DNA from: Lachnospiraceae bacterium
Lineage (GTDB): Bacteria > Bacillota > Clostridia > Lachnospirales > Lachnospiraceae
Direction: 5' to 3'
Assembly: GCA_021199405.1 (NCBI GenBank)
Contig: JAJQID010000133.1
Location: forward strand, 1-7,446
Length of the DNA stretch: 7,446 nt
Made by a program: the position numbers and the translations under genes. How positions within the stretch are numbered: position 1 is the stretch's first letter; every line of letters starts with the position of its first letter. The notes beneath the pieces are model-generated. The model was not told the DNA's origin and did no database searches. It worked only from the letters and a program-made list of their open reading frames with translations. This document shows, piece by piece, positions 1 to 6,371 of the stretch.

Positions 1-273
1 GGCGTTGGTCACTGCCTCCGACACTGCGGTTCTGATGTCATCCAGCACGTCCATTGTGGGGTCATAAGGAGCAATCAGCCCCGCCACCGCCAGCCTGGCC
101 AGACTCTCATTTTCTCCCCTTGACAGAAAACACAGCCGCATCTCATTGACAAGCATCCCCTCTTTCTCTGATACCTTCTGTGATTCATCAACAGTCTTTT
201 CCTCTTTTCCTTTTCCCACAGCTTCCTGTCTTTCATCGACAGCCTTCTCTTCTTTTTCCAAAAGGTCCCGCAT
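1..273 (-). CDS. spoIIAB: SpoIIAB, anti-sigma-F factor and serine kinase (partial, C-terminus beyond window)
   Basis: SpoIIAB binds and inhibits the forespore sigma factor sigma-F and phosphorylates SpoIIAA, using a GHKL-type ATPase fold. Only the first 91 residues are visible. From residue 40 the protein matches the usual SpoIIAB N-terminus: MLVNEMRLCF, then NESLARLAVAGLIAPYDPTMD, then DIRTAVSEAVTNA, which is the N-box with the Glu and Asn that hold Mg-ATP. The start at 273 directly abuts the spoIIAA stop (TAA then ATG) and has a strong GAGGAGG site 8 bases upstream. This start adds 39 Lys/Glu-rich residues that the Bacillus subtilis protein lacks. The alternative ATG at 156 would give a canonical N-terminus, but its GAGGGG lies directly against the codon. 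Identity is near certain; the start is probable. Glycine-rich ATP-lid motifs and the C-terminus are not visible. Confidence 0.93.
   Translation of the reverse strand, partial: MRDLLEKEEKAVDERQEAVGKGKEEKTVDESQKVSEKEGMLVNEMRLCFLSRGENESLARLAVAGLIAPYDPTMDVLDDIRTAVSEAVTNA
160..255 (-). repeat. Imperfect tandem repeat, two 48-base units, inside the spoIIAB 5' end
   Basis: Two adjacent 48-base units encode residues 7-22 (KEEKAVDERQEAVGKG) and 23-38 (KEEKTVDESQKVSEKE) of the extended SpoIIAB. By eye, 9 of 16 residues and about 31 of 48 bases match; in the first 30 bases of each unit about 24 match. Several differences are synonymous (GAA/GAG, GTC/GTT), which suggests an old duplication kept as protein sequence rather than a recent slippage event. 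Confidence 0.7.
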
Positions 274-594
274 TTATTTTTCCTCCTCATTCTCTGTGTC
301 CACAAGCGCAGCGGCAAATTCATATATACCGCTGGCCTGAAACATCTGCCGTATCCTGCGGCTCTCGTTGGCCAGACAGACCCTGCCGCCAAAGGTCCGG
401 ATTGTGCGGTAACGCCCCATCACCAGACCCACCCCGGAGCTGTCCATAAACTCGGTGTCCTTAAAGTCAAATACCAGACACTCCACCGGTTTTTGCAAAA
501 GCTCTCTGTCCACCTTTCTGCCAAGACTCTCCACATGATAATGGTCTATCTCTTTTGGCAGACGAATCCACAAATACTTTTCCTGTTCATCCAT
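274..594 (-). CDS. spoIIAA: SpoIIAA, anti-sigma-F factor antagonist (STAS domain)
   Basis: SpoIIAA is the anti-anti-sigma factor of the sigma-F switch. Unphosphorylated SpoIIAA displaces sigma-F from SpoIIAB; SpoIIAB phosphorylates it, and the SpoIIE phosphatase reactivates it in the forespore. The 106-residue cytosolic protein is one STAS domain. The hallmark is FMDSSGVGLVMGRY at residues 49-62, in which Ser52 aligns with the phosphorylated Ser58 of B. subtilis SpoIIAA (FMDSSGLGVILGRY). Other matches are the WIRLPKEIDHYHVESL start of the fold and the FGGRVCLANES segment. It is about ten residues shorter than the B. subtilis protein and ends in an acidic tail (ENEEEK) whose codons contain the spoIIAB ribosome binding site. 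Its own site is AGGAGG, six bases before the ATG. The operon is normally under sigma-H and Spo0A control; no confident promoter was read here. Confidence 0.95.
   Translation of the reverse strand: MDEQEKYLWIRLPKEIDHYHVESLGRKVDRELLQKPVECLVFDFKDTEFMDSSGVGLVMGRYRTIRTFGGRVCLANESRRIRQMFQASGIYEFAAALVDTENEEEK
282..288 (-). promoter_or_regulatory. Ribosome binding site deciding the spoIIAB start
   Basis: GAGGAGG lies inside the last codons of spoIIAA, 8 bases before the ATG at 273. It is a near-perfect Shine-Dalgarno sequence at good spacing, and it supports the long form of SpoIIAB over the internal ATG at 156. The adjacent stop and start also suggest translational coupling of the two proteins, whose ratio matters to the sigma-F switch. 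Confidence 0.7.
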
Positions 595-631
595 GATTTA
601 CCTCCTGATAAATAAAAATCGGAATTCCCTG

Positions 632-690
632 TAAAATAAAAAACGACACGAGGGAACACTCTTTTTGAAATGCTCTCTTTCGTGTCGTTT
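632..690 (-). terminator. Intrinsic terminator after the valS-folC-TPR unit
   Basis: On the minus strand the arms AAACGACACGA (680-690 is the partner copy, 641-651 the other) form an 11 bp perfect stem around a loop of about 28 bases, followed by a T-rich tract (TTTTTTATTTT). It lies 35 bases after the stop of the TPR gene and about 47 bases before the spoIIAA start, so it separates the two units. The loop may form a little further weak pairing. On the plus strand the same hairpin has a poorer T tract, and no plus-strand gene needs it. Confidence 0.8.
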
Positions 691-724
691 CTCTTTTGCT
701 TTATCTGAAAAGCTTCCTGATTCT

Positions 725-2116
725 CTACTCCATGGCGTCCAGATAACTCTGCGCCCAGGTAGCCCTCTTGGTGCCGGGCACCAGCTCGATCACCTTCTCA
801 TAGGCTTCCTTCGCTTCCTCCGTATTGTCCAGTCCCGTACAGCAGCGCCCGAAATAATACCAGGCGTCTGCGTTGGTATCGTCATAGGCAAGCGCGGCCT
901 TCAGGTTCGTATAGCCCGTCTCATAGTCCGTGGAATTATAAGCTGTGTAGCCGAGGTTATAAAAATAATCACCGGCTCCTTCCGCCACCAGACTCTTCAT
1001 TGACTGGTACAGCCCCGCCAGACTGAATTCATTTTCCGTAAAAAATTCCTCCTGTTCCAGACACTGGGAAAAATAGCCGTGAAAGGTCTCATAATCAGTG
1101 GGATCTGTCAGATACGCCTCCACCGCGGCAAGAAGCGCCTCCCCCAGACTGTCCTCATCAGAATCACCGAAGAACTCCTGATACTGGGCGTTCAGCTCGT
1201 CATAATCCGCCTGCAGCGTGCTCAACGAGCTTTCCAGCTCGGAGATGGTCACATTCTGAGCGTCCATGGTTTCACTGTTTGTGCGAAGGGTTTCCTCATA
1301 TTCCTCTCTGGCGCTCTGCAGCCTGGACGGCATGACAAGGAAAAACAAAAACGCTGCGCCGAGTACAAGTCCGATCACCAGACCTGTAAAAAGACCGCTT
1401 CCCTGTTTCGGCTCCTTCACGTTGGCCGGCTGGATGATCAGTTCATTATCCCGCTCATAGCGGACAATTTCATCCTTTTTGCTCTTTTTTGCACTGCCTT
1501 TTTGCAATGTGCCGTTAATCTCGTCCAGATATCGCCGCGCGGCAGTATTCCCGCAATCCGCCTTCAGCACCTTTTTTAACAGCTGAGAAGCCCGGTCATA
1601 TTCATTGCGCTGCATGTAAACCAGTGAAAGCAGGACGCTGGCCTTCAGAAATCTGGGATTCAGCGACAGCACCCTCTTCAGCTGGATGATTGCCAGATCA
1701 TCGCTCCCCTCTTCGCAGTAGGACAGGGCCAGATTGTATTTGCGGATCGCCAGATTTAAGTTGTTCAGATCATTCTGGGAGGACTGCAGCTGCTTTATAT
1801 AACTGTCCGCCACATTGTCCTCCTGCTGCAGATTGGTAGAGATTGTCCACTCCCCAAGGGCCCGGGCCACCTCTCCCATCTCAAAATATATAAGCCCAAG
1901 GAGGTTCCGGGCATCCACATGCTCTTTATTTAATTTCAGGCACTGATGCAGATCTCTCACTGCTCCTGTCAGATCACGCTGCTGAGCCTTCTCCAGGCCG
2001 GAATTATACATACGATTTGCCGCGTACATGATCTGTTTGTACTGTCCTACATCGCTTCTACAGGAAGGACAGAAATTGTGCGTCGTCAGCTCAGCGCCGC
2101 AGCGATAGCATTTCAT
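725..2116 (-). CDS. Zinc-ribbon, TPR-repeat, single-pass membrane protein of unknown role
   Basis: This 463-residue protein is not one I can name. Domains in order: an N-terminal zinc ribbon with Cys3-Cys6 and Cys16-Cys19 (CYRC and CPSC); TPR-like helical repeats at about 30-205, including the SLNPRFLKASVLLSLVYMQRN unit; a basic stretch (AKKSKK, 209-214); one membrane segment at about 241-263 (GLFTGLVIGLVLGAAFLFFL); a probable coiled coil at about 265-315; an acidic region; and further TPRs at about 383-450 (DAWYYFGRCCTGLDNTEEA). The basic flank before the membrane segment puts the zinc ribbon and first TPRs in the cytosol and the coiled coil and second TPRs outside. The start is supported by AGGAGA seven bases upstream. 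It is the last gene of the probable valS operon and is followed by a terminator. TPRs imply protein binding and scaffolding; a link to sporulation or cell envelope is only inferred from position. Confidence 0.88.
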   Translation of the reverse strand: MKCYRCGAELTTHNFCPSCRSDVGQYKQIMYAANRMYNSGLEKAQQRDLTGAVRDLHQCLKLNKEHVDARNLLGLIYFEMGEVARALGEWTISTNLQQEDNVADSYIKQLQSSQNDLNNLNLAIRKYNLALSYCEEGSDDLAIIQLKRVLSLNPRFLKASVLLSLVYMQRNEYDRASQLLKKVLKADCGNTAARRYLDEINGTLQKGSAKKSKKDEIVRYERDNELIIQPANVKEPKQGSGLFTGLVIGLVLGAAFLFFLVMPSRLQSAREEYEETLRTNSETMDAQNVTISELESSLSTLQADYDELNAQYQEFFGDSDEDSLGEALLAAVEAYLTDPTDYETFHGYFSQCLEQEEFFTENEFSLAGLYQSMKSLVAEGAGDYFYNLGYTAYNSTDYETGYTNLKAALAYDDTNADAWYYFGRCCTGLDNTEEAKEAYEKVIELVPGTKRATWAQSYLDAME

Positions 2117-2127
2117 CCACGTCTCTC

Positions 2128-2271
2128 CTACTTCCCTGTCCTGTCATTTTTCAGCGTTTCCAGCAGAATATCCACCGCATCCGTCATATCCTGCTGATAT
2201 ATCATCTCTTCCACATCCCCGATCTCTGTACTGGGATAAAACTTTTTGAGCTCCTCTTCATATTGAATCAT
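2128..2271 (-). CDS. Small acidic protein, 47 residues, unknown function
   Basis: A short gene fits exactly between folC and the TPR gene. It encodes 47 residues beginning MIQYEEELKKFYPSTEIGDV and ending LLETLKNDRTGK, with no membrane segment, signal peptide or cysteine; the sequence is acidic and probably helical. The ATG at 2271 has AAAGAGG six bases upstream. Another in-frame ATG at 2277 overlaps the folC stop (ATGA) but sits directly on that site, so the later ATG is preferred; the longer form would have 49 residues. The TAG stop forms part of the TAGGAGAG ribosome binding site of the TPR gene, which suggests coupled translation. Tight packing, a good start signal and a protein-like composition support a real gene. 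No family is recognised; a small partner or regulator of a neighbour is possible but is inference. Confidence 0.75.
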   Translation of the reverse strand: MIQYEEELKKFYPSTEIGDVEEMIYQQDMTDAVDILLETLKNDRTGK

Positions 2272-2273
2272 GA

Positions 2274-3593
2274 TCATCCTCTTTTGGAGAGATATTCCTT
2301 CGCCTCTCCCACAAAATACAGGGAACCAGCCAGATAAACCCTGTTCCCTTCCGGTATCTTTTTTGTCACCTGCTCCAGGACCTCAGACAGACTGTCTCCT
2401 GTTTCTATATATGCATCACACCCGGCCCGACCGGCAGCGCCCAGAAGCTCCTCCTTCCCGGCTCCCCGCTTACTCTGCATGGGAGTCAGAATAATCCTGG
2501 AAAACAGTCCGCTGTCCGACAAAAGCTTCAGCATCTGTGGATAATCCTTGTCCGCAGACGCAGAAAAAATCAGGCTGCGCTGCCCCGTACACCCGTCAGC
2601 GGCCACACTTCTGATCAAAGCCTGCACTCCATCCACATTGTGAGCTCCGTCCACAAAAAATCCCGGCAGAATTTCCTCCATTCGCCCTGCCCAGCAGGTC
2701 TCACTTAAACCTGCCAGCAGCACCTCGCGCGTCACCCGCTCAGAATCGACAATTCCTCTCTCCACAAGAGACTCTGCCGCCGCAAGCGCAAGCGCCGTAT
2801 TATCCACCTGATACAGAGCCAAAGTGGAAAGTCCGGGCCGGATAGTTCCATAATAATGGGAATAAAAGGAAAAATCAATGGATTTTTTGCGAATTAAGAT
2901 TTCTCCGTAGTCCTTCTTTGACAAAATGCGGCAACAACTCCCTTTTTCCTGTGCTTTCCGGCAGAAAATATCCGCCACCTCATCATTTCCGGCCTCCACA
3001 ATGACCGGAACGCCGGACATAATGATACCGGCTTTTTCTCCGGCAATCTCCTCCAGTGTACTGCCCAGATATTTTGTGTGATCCAGCCCGATCTTTGTAA
3101 TCAGCGTCAGATCTTTCACAGACACCGCATTGGTGGCATCCAGCCGTCCGCCCATACCCGTTTCCAATATCAAAATATCCACCTGTGCCCTGGAAAACAC
3201 ATACATTCCGATATAAAACATCATCTCAAAGAAGGTGGGCGCATCCGTTTTGCTTTCCCCCAGCATGGCTTCCACATGGTCTACCGCGTCCAGAAAGCTT
3301 TCCTTACTGATGGGTTCCCCGTCGATCTGAAAACGTTCTCTGATATCCACCAGATGAGGGGAAGTAAAAAGTCCCACACGATAACCGGCCCTTGTAAGAA
3401 TTCCCGCCAGATAGGCACAGACCGAGCCCTTGCCGTTGGTGCCGGCCACATGGACGATTCTCATATTTTTTTCCGGGTTCCCCATATACGCAAGAAAGGC
3501 GCGGGTCTCCTCCACACTGTGCTTTCTGGTAAAACCCGGAATACGGCAGAGTCTCTCCACCGTATTCTCATAATGATTCTGCAATTTATCCAT
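2274..3593 (-). CDS. folC: FolC, folylpolyglutamate synthase / dihydrofolate synthase
   Basis: FolC adds glutamate to folates (and in many bacteria to dihydropteroate) with ATP, keeping folates in the cell and making them good cofactors. The 439-residue length is normal for this cytosolic Mur-ligase-family enzyme. Visible motifs: P-loop GTNGKGS at 51-57; GLFTSPHL at 74-81; ETGMGGRLDATN at 144-155; KIGLDHTKYLGSTL at 167-180; EKAGII at 186-191, with the lysine usually carbamylated; WAGRME at 301-306; and VDGAHN at 314-319, which begins the C-terminal domain. The gene starts 17 bases after valS. Its ATG has only a poor Shine-Dalgarno match (AAATAAAAG), and an in-frame TAA just upstream rules out a longer form, so translation may depend on coupling to valS. 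The stop overlaps an in-frame ATG of the next small gene. Whether it keeps both synthase activities cannot be told from sequence alone. Confidence 0.96.
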   Translation of the reverse strand: MDKLQNHYENTVERLCRIPGFTRKHSVEETRAFLAYMGNPEKNMRIVHVAGTNGKGSVCAYLAGILTRAGYRVGLFTSPHLVDIRERFQIDGEPISKESFLDAVDHVEAMLGESKTDAPTFFEMMFYIGMYVFSRAQVDILILETGMGGRLDATNAVSVKDLTLITKIGLDHTKYLGSTLEEIAGEKAGIIMSGVPVIVEAGNDEVADIFCRKAQEKGSCCRILSKKDYGEILIRKKSIDFSFYSHYYGTIRPGLSTLALYQVDNTALALAAAESLVERGIVDSERVTREVLLAGLSETCWAGRMEEILPGFFVDGAHNVDGVQALIRSVAADGCTGQRSLIFSASADKDYPQMLKLLSDSGLFSRIILTPMQSKRGAGKEELLGAAGRAGCDAYIETGDSLSEVLEQVTKKIPEGNRVYLAGSLYFVGEAKEYLSKRG

Positions 3594-3610
3594 CTTTTAT
3601 TTGTACTGGT

Positions 3611-6277
3611 TTATCTGGCAAGTTGGTTCAGACGGGCCTTCACCTGCTCCATCATCTGAGCGTATCTGGTCTGCTTATCCCTCTCCTCCTGAATCTTGGC
3701 TGCAGGCGCCCTGGAGATGAATTTCTCGTTATTCAGCATTCCCTCCACTCTCTTCAGCTCGCCCTCCAGACGCTTTTCCTCCTTTTGCAGACGTTCAATC
3801 TCCTGACGTATATCCACCAGCTCCGCGAATGGAATGTAGACCACCGCATCCGCCAGCACCACAGACACCGCATCCTCGGGTATCCCCGTTCTGTCGGCCT
3901 GCACCATCACCTGAGAAGCGTAAGCCAGAGAGGCAAAAAACAGCTTGCCGTCCTCAAAGGTCCGGCGCACCTCCTCCTTCTCACTGACCACATAGACAAG
4001 TGCCCTGCGGGAAGGCGCCACGTTCATTTCCGTGCGGGCCGCCCGGATACCGCGCACTGCTTCCTTGATTCTCTCCGTGGCCGCTTCCTCCTTCGGAAAG
4101 CATCTGCTCTCCTGATATACCGGCCAGCTGGAAATCATGATGGACTCCTCCTCCGACTGCAGGGTGCAGAAAATTTCCTCCGTCACAAAGGGCATATACG
4201 GATGCAGAAGCTTCAAAGCATCGATCAGAACTGTCTTTAAGGTATACAGCGCCGCATTCTGGCTCACCTGATCCTCCGTGGCATACAGACGGGGCTTGAC
4301 CATCTCAATGTACCAGTCGCAGAATTCATCCCAGATGAAATCATAGACCTTCTGCACAGCGATGCCGAGCTCATAATTTTCCATATTGTCAGTGACCTCT
4401 CTGATGAGATCATTCAGCCTGGAAAGGATCCACTTATCAGCGGGCTCCAGTTCCTCCACAGACGGAACCGTCAGCTCCTTTCCTTCCATATTCATCATGA
4501 TGAAGCGGGAAGCATTCCATACCTTATTGGCAAAATTACGGCTGTTCTCCACTCTCTCATAATAAAAGCGCATATCATTTCCGGGGGCGTTGCCGGTAAT
4601 CAGCGTCAGCCGCAGAGCGTCCGCACCGTATTTGTCAATGACCTCCAGCGGATCGATGCCGTTGCCCAGGGATTTACTCATCTTGCGCCCCTGGCTGTCC
4701 CGGATCAGTCCGTGGAACAGCACTGTCTTAAAAGGCTTCTCCTTCATCTGCTCATAGCCGGAGAAAATCATGCGGATAACCCAGAAGAAAATAATGTCAT
4801 AGCCAGTGACCAGCACATCCGTTGGATAAAAATACTCCAGCTCCTCCGTCTTTTCAGGCCATCCCAGAGTGGAAAACGGCCACAGTGCGGAAGAAAACCA
4901 GGTATCCAGCGTGTCCGGATCCTGTGTATAGGAGGTGCAGCCGCAGTGCGGACAGGCACACTCCGGCGCCTTGTCTGCGACAATATATTCCCCACAGTTG
5001 TCACAATAATACGCAGGAATCCGATGTCCCCACCAGAGCTGTCTGCTGATACACCAGTCCCTGATATTATCCGTCCAGTTGTAATAAATCTTATTCATGC
5101 GCTCCGGAACCAGCCGGATATCCCCGTTTCTGACGCCTTCCACCGCGGGCTTAATCAGCTCGTCCATCTTTACAAACCACTGCTTTTTGATCAGCGGCTC
5201 CACAGTGGTCTTGCATCTGTCATGGGTACCCACATTGTGGGTGTAATCCTCCACCTTTACAAGCAGGCCCAGACTGTCCAGCTCCTCCACAATCTGCCTG
5301 CGGGCCTCATAACGGTCAAGTCCCGCGTATCTGCCCCCATTCTCATTGATGGTGGCATCGTCATTCATGATATTGATCTCCGGCAGATTGTGGCGCTTTC
5401 CTACCTCAAAGTCATTGGGATCATGGGCCGGGGTAATCTTCACCACGCCGGTACCAAACTCCATGTCCACATAGCTGTCCTCCACCACAGGAATCACTCT
5501 GTTGACGATAGGAAGCAGCACACTGCGGCCTTTCAGATACGTATACCGCTCATCCTCCGGATTGACGGCCACCGCGGTATCGCCCAGCATAGTCTCCGGC
5601 CGGGTGGTGGCAAAGGTCAGAAATTCTGTCTTACTGGGCTCTCCATTCTCATCGATCAGCGGATATTTGATATGCCACAGATGACCGGCCTGCTCCTGAT
5701 ACTCCACCTCCGCATCAGAAATGGAGGTATTGCACACCGGACACCAGTTGATGATGCGGCTGCCCTTATAGATCCAGCCTTTCTCATGCATCTTGCAGAA
5801 CACCTCGGTGACGGCCTTACTGCAGCCCTCATCCATGGTAAAGCGCTCTCTGTCCCAGTCGCAGGAGGAACCCAGCTTCTTTAACTGACTGGTGATTCTG
5901 CCGCCGTATTCCCCCTTCCAGGCCCAGGCTCTCTCCAGAAATTTCTCTCTGCCGATATCCTCCTTGGAGATACCCTCCTCCTTCATCTTCTCAATGATCT
6001 TTACCTCCGTGGCGATGGAGGCATGATCCGTTCCCGGCTGCCAGAGAGCATTATAGCCCTGCATCCGCTTAAACCGGATCAGGATATCCTGCATGGTATT
6101 GTCCAGTGCATGTCCCATGTGCAGCTGCCCGGTAATGTTGGGGGGCGGCATCACAATGGTAAAGGGCTTTTTGCTTCGGTCTACCTCAGCATGAAAATAT
6201 TTTTTCTCCAGCCACTTACTGTAAATTCTGTCTTCAATCCCTTTCGGATCATAGGTTTTTGCCAGTTCCCTGCTCAT
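3611..6277 (-). CDS. valS: ValS, valyl-tRNA synthetase
   Basis: This class I synthetase charges tRNA-Val with valine and hydrolyses mischarged threonine. The protein is 888 residues, the usual bacterial length. Motifs in order: PPPNITGQLHMGH at 44-56, containing the HIGH signature as HMGH; CPVC at 179-182; the CP1 editing domain at about 195-345 with TFATTRPETMLGDTAVAVNP and GTGVVKITPAHDPNDFEVG; WCISRQLWWGHRIPAYYC at 408-425; a zinc ribbon with Cys425, Cys428, Cys442 and Cys445; KMSKS at 532-536; an anticodon-binding helical domain at about 610-760; and a C-terminal coiled coil at about 820-888. AGGAG lies nine bases before the ATG. It begins the probable operon valS-folC-small gene-TPR gene. 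No T-box leader was found in the 94-base gap upstream. Confidence 0.98.
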   Translation of the reverse strand: MSRELAKTYDPKGIEDRIYSKWLEKKYFHAEVDRSKKPFTIVMPPPNITGQLHMGHALDNTMQDILIRFKRMQGYNALWQPGTDHASIATEVKIIEKMKEEGISKEDIGREKFLERAWAWKGEYGGRITSQLKKLGSSCDWDRERFTMDEGCSKAVTEVFCKMHEKGWIYKGSRIINWCPVCNTSISDAEVEYQEQAGHLWHIKYPLIDENGEPSKTEFLTFATTRPETMLGDTAVAVNPEDERYTYLKGRSVLLPIVNRVIPVVEDSYVDMEFGTGVVKITPAHDPNDFEVGKRHNLPEINIMNDDATINENGGRYAGLDRYEARRQIVEELDSLGLLVKVEDYTHNVGTHDRCKTTVEPLIKKQWFVKMDELIKPAVEGVRNGDIRLVPERMNKIYYNWTDNIRDWCISRQLWWGHRIPAYYCDNCGEYIVADKAPECACPHCGCTSYTQDPDTLDTWFSSALWPFSTLGWPEKTEELEYFYPTDVLVTGYDIIFFWVIRMIFSGYEQMKEKPFKTVLFHGLIRDSQGRKMSKSLGNGIDPLEVIDKYGADALRLTLITGNAPGNDMRFYYERVENSRNFANKVWNASRFIMMNMEGKELTVPSVEELEPADKWILSRLNDLIREVTDNMENYELGIAVQKVYDFIWDEFCDWYIEMVKPRLYATEDQVSQNAALYTLKTVLIDALKLLHPYMPFVTEEIFCTLQSEEESIMISSWPVYQESRCFPKEEAATERIKEAVRGIRAARTEMNVAPSRRALVYVVSEKEEVRRTFEDGKLFFASLAYASQVMVQADRTGIPEDAVSVVLADAVVYIPFAELVDIRQEIERLQKEEKRLEGELKRVEGMLNNEKFISRAPAAKIQEERDKQTRYAQMMEQVKARLNQLAR

Positions 6278-6303
6278 ATGTTTAATCTCCTGTGCGATTG
6301 TTG

Positions 6304-6331
6304 ATGATATTCTCTACCGGTTTTAAACCAA
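6304..6331 (-). promoter_or_regulatory. Candidate sigma-A promoter for valS
   Basis: On the minus strand TTGGTT (6326-6331) and TATCAT (6304-6309) are separated by 16 bases. The -10 differs from TATAAT at one position, while the -35 matches TTGACA at only three. Transcription would begin near 6297 and leave a leader of about 20 bases containing the valS ribosome binding site. This is a weak match read by eye in an A/T-rich gap, so chance is a real alternative; valS could instead be read through from the gene upstream. Confidence 0.3.
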
Positions 6332-6371
6332 AGCAATTGCCTTTTGCATTCGCCATTATGGTTTTCAGACC

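Noticed and set aside
75..392. Minus-strand open frame of 105 codons crossing spoIIAA and spoIIAB
   Set aside because: It is out of frame with both recognised genes and very rich in Arg and Lys with no domain; it is a shadow frame.
690..727. Possible sigma-H promoter upstream of the hairpin (CAGGAAG near 710-716 with a GAGAAA-like -10)
   Set aside because: The spacing is too long for sigma-H and the -10 lacks GAAT; a transcript from here would also have to pass through the terminator.
1079..1579. Plus-strand open frame of 166 codons opposite the TPR gene
   Set aside because: The minus-strand frame carries the zinc ribbon, membrane segment and TPRs; the plus-strand frame has no coherent domain.
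3078..3659. Plus-strand open frame of 193 codons opposite folC and the end of valS
   Set aside because: It is antisense to the catalytic half of folC and spans the folC-valS junction, with no recognised motif or convincing start signal.
4712..5884. Plus-strand open frame of 390 codons opposite valS
   Set aside because: It lies wholly antisense to the well-conserved valS coding sequence and its translation (rich in His, Arg, Leu, Ile) has no recognisable domain; it is a shadow of valS codon use.
6328..6346. Imperfect palindrome (CAAAAGGCAATTGCTTTGG on minus) as a terminator of the membrane protein gene
   Set aside because: The stem is short with bulges and is not followed by a run of T, so termination is unconvincing.
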